The notes under the pieces were generated by a model. It searched no databases. It saw nothing but the letters and a program-made list of their open reading frames with translations, and was not told the DNA's origin. Of a DNA stretch of 64,000 nucleotides, positions 22,939-34,200 are shown one piece after another; the stretch's first letter is position 1; every line of letters starts with the position of its first letter. Origin of the DNA: Phlegmacium glaucopus (lineage: Eukaryota > Basidiomycota > Agaricomycetes > Agaricales > Cortinariaceae); NCBI GenBank assembly GCA_015039465.1, contig MU130379.1:297995-361994 (forward strand). Reading direction: 5' to 3'. The translations under genes were made by a program, and so were the position numbers.

Positions 22939-25900
22939 ATGTCTTCTACCACCATGTCGACCCCGTCCCAGCTTACTATAAACATTTCGGACCCAGTATG
23001 CACGGCTTCAGAAGGGGAAGAGCACAGGTTAAACGTACGTATAACTTAACATACCTTGACAACACTTTTCTGAAGTACTCGAAATTAGAACACACCCAAT
23101 ATAAGAGACGGTGTACGGGATCCCGGTCATCACCGCCCAACGCCAATCCCATTGGAGGCCAAGTAATTCTTGATAGTAGCTTACCTCTGATCGGCGAGAC
23201 ATCTGACAAATCTGAACAGAGATAGTACTTGTGGCGAGACAAAAGGAAAGCGTTCCCGCTCGAAGCGCTACAACACCCGCAATAAAGGTAACCATTTGAG
23301 CCTACAGCATAACAAATACTGACCTTGATTCTATCAGGAGACAACACGAACAGAGCAAACGGACCCGGTGTTTCCAATATCGACAACTTTCCTGTCAAAT
23401 TCATTGTTTGTAAGGCTTGGGTGGTTGGAAGGTGTGCGGGAGGAGAACAATGTCGATTTCGCCACGATGCCGAACCTGAGGTATAGTTTATGAGTTATTT
23501 TCAATTCCTTTGCTTATTTTATGTATAATGTCGACAACAGAGAATGACGTTTGAAGCCTTCCAAACTAAACCATCTCAAAAGGGGTCCATGTCGCCACTG
23601 GAAGCAGCGAAACAAGACTATAAACAAACATTGGCATATGAGAGCATGGTCCAACAAGCAACTGAGGCCGCTCATCAGACTTTGCAATTCAGGCAAGAGG
23701 AATGTACCCATTGCAATCAAAAACACGAAGAGAACCTTGTGCGAGAGAAAGCCAATTACGAATCCTTTAAAGAGCGTGAAAAGCAACGTTATGCTTTGGC
23801 GTTGCAAAGAGCCGAGAAGCGATACAAACAAATAGTTGCCAGTGAGGATAGTGCCTACCAATCGTCAGTGGCTGCCAAGAAGCAGGTGTTTGAAGAAGCG
23901 ACCAAAGAACATGAAGGAAGACTGGTAGAGAGGGAGGCTGCACGCAAAGCACGTGAGGCGGCCGCCACAGAATATCGACAATTAGAAGTCCTCCGAGAAG
24001 CGTCAGTCACCGAGCAATGCGCAGTCCTCCGCGAGTCAACCTTAATAACATATGGCGCTGGACTAGAGATGCAAGATGTTGTCGCTGGGTTTGACACGTG
24101 CCGAATCATAATCAAGAATCTTCCCAGAGATGCAAAACGTAACGAAGTGTCTGATATGTTCACCCAGCAAGGGATGATCCACTCAGAATTCCTTGTCCTA
24201 GACCTTCGCCCCAAAGAAAATCATCAGGAAGCTACTGTCCTCGCAGTCGCAGACCGCGGCCAGGTAATGGCCATTGGATTGGACGGTGTTGAGTTCCGCG
24301 ACCACATTCTGACAGCCAAGGTCAGTGAAAACTCAAACGATGCCTGCGTTCTCACAATCTCTTGGCGTGTTCCATCGGCGACAATGATTGCAACGTACAG
24401 CAGCATGGAGGAAGCGACGGAGAAGGCCACAAATCTTAATGGAAAGCCTTGCAAAGGCCAGCAGATCGGAGCAGAGATGAACCAACCATCACCAGTTGTC
24501 CTGAAAATTAAATCCTACGTTCCGTCCTCAATCAAGCTCACCGGATTCCCGCTCGGCACCTGCATAGACCAGGAAATCTATGACTTCGCTGGTACATCGG
24601 ATATCAAATCCTTGAAATCGTTTACCCTTCAAGATATCTTTGACCTCTTATTGCGGCACTTGAAAACTTTCCAGAACATGAAAATGGACAGCGATCAACT
24701 CCCAGATCCAATTAATGGTCGTATGGTGGTTAGCGCAAAATTTGAAAACTGGGAAGATGCGAAAAAGGCGTACGAGTCGCTCAATAGGAAGAAATTGCCA
24801 CCAAATTCGCCCGTTTTTAGCGCGTCACTTCCGAACCTCGTTCAAGACAGAATCATAATACCTCAGCAGCAATATAAAGCGCAGGAGAGACAGTGGAATT
24901 GTTTGTCGGAGAAGAGACCCGAGAGTGACGCCTATGTCCATATCCGGCAGGGACATCACGGCGTGTACATGATTCAGGTTGTTGGGCAGGATAAAAAGGT
25001 GGTCGGTTTTTTGAAAGTCAGAGTGGGAAGTATGGTTGCTGGAGAGAAACTTGATTCGAGCTTCTGGCATCCCTCATTCACATCTTCGTCGGCCAGCGGG
25101 AAGGATTTCTTTGATCGCGTTTACGCAGAGAAAAACGTCTACGTTCGGCACGATTTCAAAGCCAAAGCATTGAAGATCTACGGTGAAGAAATCGCTAAAG
25201 AAGAAGCTCGTCAGATGATCAAGGAAGAGGTCAATCGCCTTGCTCAACTTGAAACGACCGTTACTCTCGATCAAGCATCCGTCAGCTTTTTCAGGCGTGG
25301 AGGGCTTGGGAAACTAAAAGAACTCGTGGGCACGGATGGAGCCGTTGCTCTCAACTTCGATTCAGGGTGCCAGTGCTGGAAGATCACGATAAAGGGCCAA
25401 GATGAAAACAGGCGCCATCTATACAGACTTATCGAAGAGTCGCGGATGGTAAGAGTTTCTCCTGAACATCTTGATGGAAAAGATCAACCTCCCTGTCCCA
25501 TCTGCATCGACGAGATTTCGCATACTGAGCAACTCGGCTGCGGTCACAACTATTGCTCTGGATGTCTTCGACATTACTTGGTTTCTGCTCCCGAGACCAA
25601 GATGTTCCCGCTTGTCTGTATCACTTGCAAAGTTCCGATCTCAATTCCTCTCATCCGTCGTTTTTTGACGCCACAAGCCTTCCAAGCCCTGGTGGAAACT
25701 GCTTTCAGTTCGTATCTCAGCGAGCCTGGCCGGAAGCTGAAGTATTGTAGGACTGCCGACTGCGAGCAAATTTATCATCAAAGCGACGACCCACGAGTAC
25801 GCAAATGTCCATTATGCTTCTCGACCGTTTGCTCAGCCTGTGGCGAGGAAGCTCATGAGGGGATGACGTGCCACGATAGCAAGCTCAGTAAGGACCCTTC

Positions 25901-26102
25901 GGAGCAGGACCGTCTGTTCAAGCTGTGGACCGCTGCCACCAAGGCTCAGCAGTGCCCCGGATGCAAAGCAACGATTGAGAAAATAGATGGATGTAATCAC
26001 ATAATCTGCTCGCATTGCCAAACGCACTTCTGTTGGATATGCCTATTCACCGGTAGCGATATTTATGGGCATTTGAATCAACAACATGGCGGCGTATATT
26101 GA
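22939..26102 (+). CDS. CCCH / RNA-binding / RBR E3 ubiquitin ligase, copy A
   Basis: A predicted RING-between-RING ubiquitin ligase with RNA-binding modules. Short 5' exons start at 22939. A CCCH finger (C-x7-C-x5-C-x3-H: CKAWVVGRCAGGEQCRFRH) ends at 23480, followed by one 2.56 kb exon from 23541. In that exon, counted from its first methionine: coiled coil to about residue 150; RRM-like segment near 185-260 (CRIIIKNLPRDAK); a second RRM-like segment near 270-315; a conserved middle; a KH-like segment before residue 640 (WKITIKGQDENRRHLYRLI); RING1 from about 651 (CPICIDEISHTEQLGCGHNY); IBR near 735-790; RING2 near 805-845, with the expected catalytic Cys in DGCNHI. In RBR ligases that Cys takes ubiquitin as a thioester. 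The first zinc finger of copies B and C is not visible here. The stop comes right after GGVY, a few residues earlier than in the other copies. Confidence 0.85.
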
Positions 26103-26532
26103 CGATGGATGATCGGCGAGGCCTTAATTCCATGTCATCGAGATTGGGAACAGAGGGCAGCATAGGTTTCTTTTGGAAGGGAGTGAGTTGAATAAATCGT
26201 GGAGAATGGTAGTATCCCGAGGTGTATCCAGTATTTACGAACCTGTATGAGCTGAGACACCGATCGTTTTGAGATTTTGTCGAGGGGTGTTCTTCGTTCA
26301 CCTTGAATTTCTTTCGCTAAAATTATTCATTACAGAGTTTTGAAGGATTTTGGATGGATTTTAGGGATCTCATCCAATCATCGGCGCCCATAAAACTTGA
26401 TTACTCTAACAAGACGTGACAGTCGCGAGGTTGTCCTGAGGCACTGCTGTTCACCACGTACTACTATGTCGATGCCCCACTTTTCTGGTTCATCTTCGCC
26501 TCAGTCCGTATGTACCTGGTGGCTCCGTGGGT
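25885..26532 (+). repeat. Direct repeat, left copy (RBR 3' end to next gene 5' end)
   Basis: This 648-base block covers the IBR-RING2 linker and RING2 of copy A, the downstream spacer and the first codons of another RBR gene (ATG at 26466). It matches 30591-31270 closely, with small indels: the right copy has about 30 extra bases in the spacer near 30950-30985. It ends abruptly at GGCTCCGTGGGT. Confidence 0.9.
26466..26532 (+). pseudogene. Truncated first exon of an RBR-family gene
   Basis: The frame starts MSMPHFSGSSSPQSVCTWWL and matches the start of copy B (ATG at 31204) almost exactly. After codon 22 the match stops inside the first CCCH finger, and unrelated AT-rich sequence follows. 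It is thus a decapitated 5' exon left at the repeat border. Its upstream spacer is also shared, so it may still be transcribed. Confidence 0.85.
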
Positions 26533-26679
26533 ACAATCAACAATTCTTTCTACACTCGTGCAAACCCTCATCGGACGCCAGACGAGCCCGACGGCTGGAG
26601 ATATTCAGAAAGACAGTCGTGTTAATAATACAATACAATACAATCATTGTAATAGGAAGTTGATAGTGTACATGTACTA

Positions 26680-28235
26680 AACGTCAATAGCATGCGTGTC
26701 GCCATGCCTGAACTTCCTGTACATGACAGGCCTGGGTATCGTTGGGAGTGTCTAACGAAACCAAGATGTGAGCAAAGAATGAGTCTAATATGATTGCAAA
26801 AAACTTACTTTGGTAAAGCTCCTCGAGGAGTTGCTCGTCATCAGAGTCGAAAGGAAGATCTAATATAAGATGGTCAGGTCGCCAAATGGGTATAATCGGA
26901 ATGAAACAAACTTACCTCGACCTGAGAGTAAATATTGCCCATAGTCCCTTCGTTCCTCCAGAGTCGCGCCAGCTGCCGGTCTTCTAATTATGGTAGGGTG
27001 TACTCGTGGAGTTGGGACTTCCTCTTCGCGTTCATCACCTATATGGATCTCCGCATCGGATGGTGACATGGGCTGGGGTTCAGGTGCTGGCAGGGGATAG
27101 GTATTGAAGATCTGTGCGGCATATGTATTTGGCCGAACAGCTGGGTCCCAGTATATCAGTTTTACCAATTCAATAGTCAAGTGTATGAGAGTCATAACGT
27201 CGGCGGGCAACGGAAGAGGTGGCGGCCGCTGTTGCCTGAGATACCGTCTGAACTTGATCTCAGCATTGAGGATGACGAGAAATGGGTTCAAATTTGCAGC
27301 AGTGTGACGATGATAACCAAAGGAAAATGGCGGGAAGCGGGGATCGGTGAGGTTTCCTGGTGATTCACGTAGGGTGTGGTCTGGCCCAGGGACGTAGGTT
27401 TTATGTGACACCAGACCATTCGCGTCTCGACTGTACGCGACAAGTACCTTGCCATCAGGAAGCATGTGCTCAGCGCGCAGGGCCACAAATTCATACTGAG
27501 GATTGGCGATCGCAGAATCTTGGAACTGCAAGTGGCAGCAGAGAAACATTGAATCTGGCACTCGACAGAATAAACGATAGACCTTACATCAAGCATTCGG
27601 GCGGGGTCAAAGCCTGTGGTGTCGAACACTACCTGTCTCCTGTCATTGTCTTTCTCCAACATGCCGATGAGTTGTTTCAATGTGTCGAGAGATCCAGTAA
27701 CTGCAAAGAAGGCATATTTATCAAGCGCAGCATGGAGGACACGATCGACTTGTGTGTGGGAGAGAATCAGAAATAAAATTGCATGCGATTAGAGCTTACG
27801 ATTGATAGATTGACTCCGCTATCCAACACAAAGTTTGGATAGACGATACGTCTCCCTCTAAGTAAGTTTTCCTACAGGAAGACGGTAGCAGTAAGAGAAG
27901 TCAATGTGATGGATCAGAGGCCAACGTACAATTTCTTCCTTAACGTCAGGGTCGTTCCTGACAGCGTTGACCCAGTGCACTCTTTCGTGAGTATAGCACG
28001 GGGATTTGGTGATGAAACAAGGTTCCTCTCGGTCAATATTGCGATATGTGATGGACGTAGTCGAGCTGGCTGAAGGCGCACCGCCAGAGTGAGCGTCGGG
28101 TGTGAGATCATCAACACCCCAAGCCTGGATTCTGGGGACTTTATAGAAGTTTGTAGAGGTGGTTATCTTCTCGGCGCAGACGAAGGACATCCAAACATGG
28201 AAGTGACAGGCCAGTCTAAAAATAGGTGAAAACAA
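26680..28235 (-). CDS. HNH-like nuclease-family protein, tentative
   Basis: Several exons on the minus strand join with normal introns. The first clear block is RLACHFHVWMSF then VDDLTPD. Next comes CFITKSPCYTHERVHWVNAV, joined to ENLLRGRRIVYPNFVLDSGV with N-L, then VDRVLHAALDKYAFFAVTGS, then a long exon (27540-26915) ending in an acidic Pro-rich tail. The order C-x2-T ... H-W ... N-L ... D-x3-LH recalls the HNH layout seen in many agaric proteins, but I cannot confirm the fold. The 5' end is unsettled: an upstream exon-like stretch does not join in frame, and an internal ATG lies at 28190. The last short exons (about 26850-26680) are approximate. The gene sits inside the 4 kb segment bracketed by the direct repeat. 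Confidence 0.5.
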
Positions 28236-28344
28236 TAAGTTATTTATTAAGTTCTATTCCATTTTACATATGATTTGGGTCTTACCACAGCACAGCAGGT
28301 GCATCTTTTTCCTCGTTAGCTTCCAAGGTGATACATGGCAGCAA

Positions 28345-28551
28345 AGGTTTGAAGAAACGGAGGAGAGGCTCCCTTGAAATTCACTCGCCAACTTGAAAAA
28401 CTTGACAAACTTGACTCAAATATGGACTCTGTACGCCAACTAGTGGAACAGGTTGGAGAACTCCTGGAGGAAGCTAAAGAGGACCGCAAGATGTTCATAA
28501 GGCTCATGAAGGGTATGTCTTCAACACCCAATGTAACTGTGCCGCACCCAT
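28345..28551 (+). pseudogene. Orphan coiled-coil exon fragment
   Basis: About 65 codons read NGGEAPLKFTRQLEKLDKLD and then a heptad-rich stretch with QLVEQVGELLEEAKEDRK and MFIRLMK. This looks like genuine coiled-coil coding sequence rather than a chance frame. A stop lies just upstream, and no joining exon is evident on either side. It overlaps the 5' side of the minus-strand gene ending near 28235. It could be a gene remnant or an exon of an unrecognised short gene. Confidence 0.35.
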
Positions 28552-28739
28552 AATACACAACACTGAACCCCAAAAATTCGTACCAAGAGCATTTATGATC
28601 GAAGTCCCGAGTGATGAAGCCCACCTCCGAGTACAGCGAATTCCTCCCCTAATAGCGAACTCTGCTATCATATCATCTCTGAACCTGAACCTTCCTGCGC
28701 TCTGAAACAAGCCTTGCATACCCCGAAGTTAACTTTGTG

Positions 28740-29248
28740 AGGCCAGACATGTGCTAAGAACGTGAAGTGAGAACAATGATCAGATAATACGGATTTGTTG
28801 ATCTACGCCAAAGAAAACTCAATCCTTGCCAAGCACCACCGGCTTAATGAGCAGTGATTCTGGCGTCCGCTGCCCTGAGTTTATCAAGAGCTTCCTTTGA
28901 TCCAAACTGGTGCCCAGGGTCAGCATCTTGTCATGGCCACCAAATCTCGTCGATCGCAGGCACCGGGGAAACATGTTGAGCAGCATGCTGACGCAAAGAA
29001 AACAAATAAATAAAAGTATTTTGCCTACCTTGAAATTGGAGAAACTGTTTCCCAGCTGCCAGACATCCAGTTTGAAGGGGCTATAGGCCTTCCAGAAGCG
29101 AACTCAGGTGCATGAGGGCGAGAATACATTTCAGGCTGCGAGAACGAGCCACCGACAGGGTAACCCTAGTGTCCTCTAGACAGACCTAAATGCGGCAGGA
29201 AGACCGTTACCACCTCTATTAGTGATCACCTAGTGACAGCACAAATCA
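28740..29248. other. Intergenic region
   Basis: About 500 bases between the orphan coiled-coil fragment and the SGNH hydrolase gene. No gene or repeat is recognised. It should include the promoter of the gene starting at 29249. Confidence 0.4.
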
Positions 29249-30382
29249 ATGTGCACTGGCAAACGAAAAGCCAGCCGTTCTCCGGAAAAGGACGTGCATG
29301 TAGCGAAGCGTGTTACAACACTCTCATCCTCATCTTCCAGCGCAATTGATCCTGCCTTGCTTTTGCTCCCTGATCGTGCACATACTGGACCTCCAAAATG
29401 GGATAATTTTCGACAGATTCTTGTATTGTGCGTCTCGTCCCTATTAATGTTACTCCCAAACCTCCTAATGAGCACTCTTTTTCAGCGGTGATTCGTACTC
29501 CTCAGAGACAGAGACCACCCGGGTCTGCTCCATCTTTCATCCCTTGACTCTACCCCTCACGTCTCGTATAGATAGGTCGTCTTCAAAAACGCATTCCCTC
29601 CACAGATGGGCCACCGTGCATCCATAATTTTGCAAAAGCAGGCGATACTGTCGAGAACGACCTCAGCTCCCAAGTGGGCCACTTATATAGCAAGTTTCCT
29701 ACTGCTAAATCCCTCGAAAATAGCGACAAGGCCCTGTTTAGTGAGCTATTGTATACGTCTCTGGCGCGTTTATGAACTCAAATGATGTGATGACTTCTAG
29801 TTTTCTGGATGGGTATCAATGATTGTGGGTACGTGAGGCTCAAGCTTGTCTCCTCTCGACAACGGCTCACTAGTTGTATTCGACTTCACTCAGTCGCAAA
29901 CACGCTGATGAATTAGAACCCATTGTTGAACAAATTTTCGATGCTATGCATGATCTTTACATCAAATGGAAGGCCAGATCATTTCTGTTAATTGATGTAC
30001 CACCTATGCAGCGGGCTCCTGGAGGTACGATTACATGTATTCCATGATTCTCCTACTCATAACTGGAATGCAAGGTATCCTTATGAACATAGATGCAGAA
30101 CGATACAATACCTGGAATACGCAGCTCCTCGAGCAAGCTACGTCATTTGCAAACTCAGCATCAATGGCTTCAGTGTTTGTAGTGTCCGCACACCGCATTA
30201 TCTCGGATATCCTTGACTATCCAGAAGAATTCGGATTGTCGGATTCCTCTGCAAGCGGCAACAACCTCGACGACGATAACGACGATGAAGATCAAGACAT
30301 TTGGGAAGATTACATTCATCTTTCACGCGCCGCTCATCAAGTCTTTGCGGATCGGTTATTGAAAGTATTCGATTGTAGGTAG
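29249..30382 (+). CDS. SGNH/GDSL hydrolase, CE16-like esterase
   Basis: The four SGNH hydrolase features can be followed through the exons. Block I is LVFGDSYS, formed by a join at about 29487, with the nucleophile Ser. Then ENDLSSQVGHLYSKFPTAKS. Block III is FWMGINDCG with the Asn. Then ELEPIVEQIFDAMHDLY and FLLIDVPPMQRAPG. Block V is WEDYIHLSRAAHQVFADRLL with the D-x2-H pair. The pattern matches carbohydrate esterase family 16, which releases acetyl groups from short xylo-oligosaccharides. A short basic start (MCTGKRKASRSPEKDVHVAK) carries no signal peptide, so it may be intracellular, or the true start may differ. An acidic low-complexity insert (about 30250-30300) lies before block V. The gene is complete and lies in the segment bracketed by the direct repeat. 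Confidence 0.75.
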
Positions 30383-30590
30383 CATAAGACGACTATTTGT
30401 GATCCTGAATTACTTGTTTACTTTGTCCACGTCGAAATGATTTGCGTAGTTTATATAAATCTAGATTCAAGTGTCTTCAATCTAGGATATCAGAAAATAC
30501 TGCCACCGCTGATAACGATAATTCATCAATGAACCCGTGTTTCTTGAGCCTTCCTATTGACTGATAGGCGTCTTCCAGAGAACGAGCGAG

Positions 30591-30817
30591 TCAGCAAGGA
30601 CCCTTCAGAGCAGGACCGTCTGTTCGAGATGTGGGCCGCTGCCAACAAGGCTCAGCGGTGCCCCGGATGCAGAGCAACGATTGAGAAAATAGATGGATGT
30701 AATCACATAATCTGCTCGCATTGCCAAACACACTTCTGTTGGATATGCCTATTCACCGGTAGCGATATTTATGGGCATTTGAATCAACAACATGGCGGCG
30801 TATATGACGATAGATGA
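30591..30817 (+). pseudogene. RBR fragment D (RING2 only)
   Basis: This piece begins at the repeat border and encodes only the linker and RING2 (RCPGCRATIEKIDGCNHIIC and on to the last cysteines), ending GGVYDDR. It has no RING1, IBR, RNA-binding part or obvious own promoter. Its sequence is much closer to copy A than to copies B or C. It keeps one base fewer than copy A next to GGVY, so its frame runs on for three codons. Confidence 0.85.
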
Positions 30818-31270
30818 TCAGCGAGGCTTTAATTCCGAGATTGGCAACAGATGGCGTAGGTTTCTTTTGGAAGGGAGTGAGTTAAATAAATCGTGGAGAA
30901 TGGTAGTATCCCGAGGTGTATCCAGTATTCACGAACCTGTATGAGCTGATGATGATCATGATGAGCCAGGTGCAATGTGACCGACACCGGTCGTTTTGAG
31001 ATTCTGTCGAGGGGTGTTCTTCGTTCACCTTGAATTTCTTTCGCTAAAATTATTCATTACAGAGTTGTGAAGGATTTTGGATGGATTTCAGGGATCCCGT
31101 CCAATCATCTCCTGATAGGCGCCCATAAAACTTGCTTACTCTAACAAGACGTGACAGTCGCAAGGTTGCCCTGAGGCACTGCTGTTGTTCACCACGTACT
31201 ACTATGTCGATGCCCCACTTTTCTGGTTCATCTTCGTCTCAGTCCGTATGTACCTGGTGGCTCCGTGGGT
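30591..31270 (+). repeat. Direct repeat, right copy
   Basis: Partner of 25885-26532. It runs from fragment D through the spacer and into exon 1 of copy B, where the coding sequence continues normally. It is about 30 bases longer than the left copy because of an insertion around a GATGATGATCATGATGAG run near 30950. Confidence 0.9.
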
Positions 31271-34200
31271 GCTGTAGGTTTGGTGACTCCTGCATGCGGT
31301 TACATGAAAAGGATATAAACGTGCGTTGAATAAATATTCTTGATGGTATTATACCAAAATGACTCCTAGAATCAGAAGAAGACAATTCACCAAAAAGGCC
31401 ACAATGGAAGCGATCCAGATCATCACCAACCATCAGATTTTCCACTGTCACCAGTAGATAGGTGATTATAGTTCGCTCTGGATTGGCAGGAAGTACTGAA
31501 TATTATTAATATTAGCCGGGCAGAAGGAGAAAGTTGGCGTTCAAAAAAACATGAAGATCGTGGATCAGGTTTTAAACTTCAACTTCGAATAAAGTTCCTG
31601 TACTCACATGTCATCCTTCACATAAGGATATGACACAAACGCTGGGGGCGGTAAATCCGCCTACAATAAGAATTTCCCCGTAAAGGCTCCCATCTGCCGT
31701 TATTGGAAAGCAGGGATTTGTGCAAAAGGAGAGCAATGTCAATTTCGCCACAATCCTGAGGTGCGACCTGAGCATGATTCATCTGTTCATAAAAGAGATC
31801 TGTTAAATAAAACCCGCGCAGACGGGGATGCCTCAACTCGCATTCTCCCTAAACCTGACTTTGGGGCCGGAAATAACGGGGGAAGAGCCAGAAGAGCCAG
31901 GCAGGCAGGGCAGTTGGCGTCTCAGGATGGTGAGAAACCAAAAAGAGAACGATGCAGGTAATGATTTCAACGTTGGACACCAACATCATCGTGATAGACT
32001 AACTGCTTTTCTCCAATTATTGAAAGAACAAGAAAAAAACCGAGAATCTGAAACCGAGTCTCTCGAAACCTCTCCTAGTATGCAAACTCCCGTTTGCAGT
32101 TATTGGGAAGCAGGAAATTGTGCAAGAGGGGAGCTGTGTCGGTTTCTTCACGATCCTAAGGTATAGTGAACTCCAAGTCGTGTCACTTTAACACGTTCAT
32201 TGATCACAACAATTCTTTGGGTATCGTCAATGATAGATCGCGCCAGCTGATGTATACCAAGCTACAATGTCTCAACAACTAGAGATGGCGTTGGAAAGGG
32301 CGAACCAAGAACACAGACAAAACCTGGAACACGAGAAAGCCGCTCGTCAAGCAAGAGAGGCCGCTGAACAGGGGATTCAACACCAACAAGAGGCTCTCAT
32401 TGTCGCATTGGAAAACATTGAACAGCATTACAAAGGACGACTCGCACAATTCGAGGCTGGGAACCATGAGGCTTGGGATTTATCGAAGAAAAAAGCAAAC
32501 CGACAGTATAAGCTTTGGCTAGCCCAAGAAACGGTTGCTTATGAAGGACGAGTAGCAGAGGCAAGAAAGATCCATGCATTGGCATTAGAAGGAGCGAACA
32601 AAGAATGTCAACGAAGATTAGCAGAGGAAGCTGCTGCTATCGAAGCAAGTAAAAGAGCCGCGAGCGAACGTCAAAGGCAGCTACAGGCTCTCCGCAAGGG
32701 AGAAGCGGAAACTACAGAGCAGTACGCAGTCCTTGGAGAGTCGACCCTGATAACTTGTCGTGCCGGGATCGACGTGCAAAGCGTTGTCACTGGATTTGAC
32801 ATGTGCCGAATCATCATCAGAAACCTCCCTCGAGACACAAAGCACGAAGAGATCTCTGATATACTCGTCCATTATGGTATGGCCAGTACGGATTTCTTTG
32901 TCCTTGATTTCCGCATCAAGGACAGGGGTAATCATCGGGAAGCTACAGTGCTTGTAATCACAGACAAAGGCCGCGAGATCGCAGTTGGTCTGGAAGACAC
33001 AGAGTTCCGTGGTCACACTTTGACTTTCGAGGTCAGCGAAAGCCCAAACGGAAATGCTATGGGATCATCACCGGGCAATGTGCTCAGTATATGTTGGCGT
33101 GTTCCCCACACGACGGTTATCGCGACCTACAGAAGCATGGGCGAAGCAGAGAAAAAGGCAAGAGCGCTTGATGGAAGATTTTGCAAGGGCCAGCGTATAA
33201 GAGCCGAGAAGAACAAATTGCGCAGCACTTCGATCAAGCTTACTGGCTTTCCTCTTGGTACTTTGGAAGACCGAGTAATCCGCATATTTGCTGGCACCAG
33301 CGACATCAAATGTATGACTTCAAAGTCATGCACCCTTGAGGAGTCTTTTGCCATGCTATTAGATCATCTTCAAAAATTCCCGAACGTCAAAACCAATATC
33401 CATAACCACTTGCTTGAACCGGTTAACGGCAAGGTGAGGGTTAAGGCGTATATGGACACTTGGAAGGACGCAAAAAGGGCACATGATTCGCTTGATGGCA
33501 AGCAATTGGATGCGAATTCACCGATGTTTCATACCTCTCTCCCAAGCCCTTTGCAATACAAAACGATCGTCGCTCTTCAGCAGTACGAAGCCCAAAAGAG
33601 AAAATGGGACGATCTGTCTGACACGATGTCTGGAAGCGATGCACACGTCCAGATCAATATGGTGGAAGACCGGAAAGTAGTTTACATCTGTGTTTTAGGG
33701 GAGGATAAGAAGGCTGTAGGATCATTGAAAGTCAGGGTAGAGGGCATAGTAGCCGGAGAGAGGTTGGATTCAAAGTTCTGGCATCCTTCGTTTTTACTGC
33801 CCAGCGGGAAAGTCTTCTTTGAGCGCATTTACAAAGACAAGAAGGTCTATGTTCGGAGCGACCTCAAGGTTAAAGCGTTGAGGCTTTATGGAGAGGCCGA
33901 TGCTTCAGAGGAGGCTCGCCAGATGATCAAGGAGGAGATTAACCGCCTCTCTCGTCTTGAAACAACAGTTACTCTTGATCAGAAATCCATCGGTTTTTTC
34001 ATGCGTCAAGGTCTAGGACGATTGCGAGAACTTCTTGGAGAGGAAAATGTGGTCCTAAACTTGCTTCCGGGGCAATGCGAGATTACGATAAAGGGAGGAG
34101 AAGAAGATAAGCACCATCTACACAGACTTATAAGAGAGTCGCAGGCAGCCCAGACCATGGAGCAAATCCGTCCCGAAAAAGACGAGAAAGAGGTCTGTCC

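Noticed and set aside
25885..31270. Interpreting the paired direct repeats as LTRs of one retrotransposon
   Set aside because: The repeats contain RBR coding sequence and lack TG...CA ends, and there is no reverse transcriptase, integrase or gag between them.
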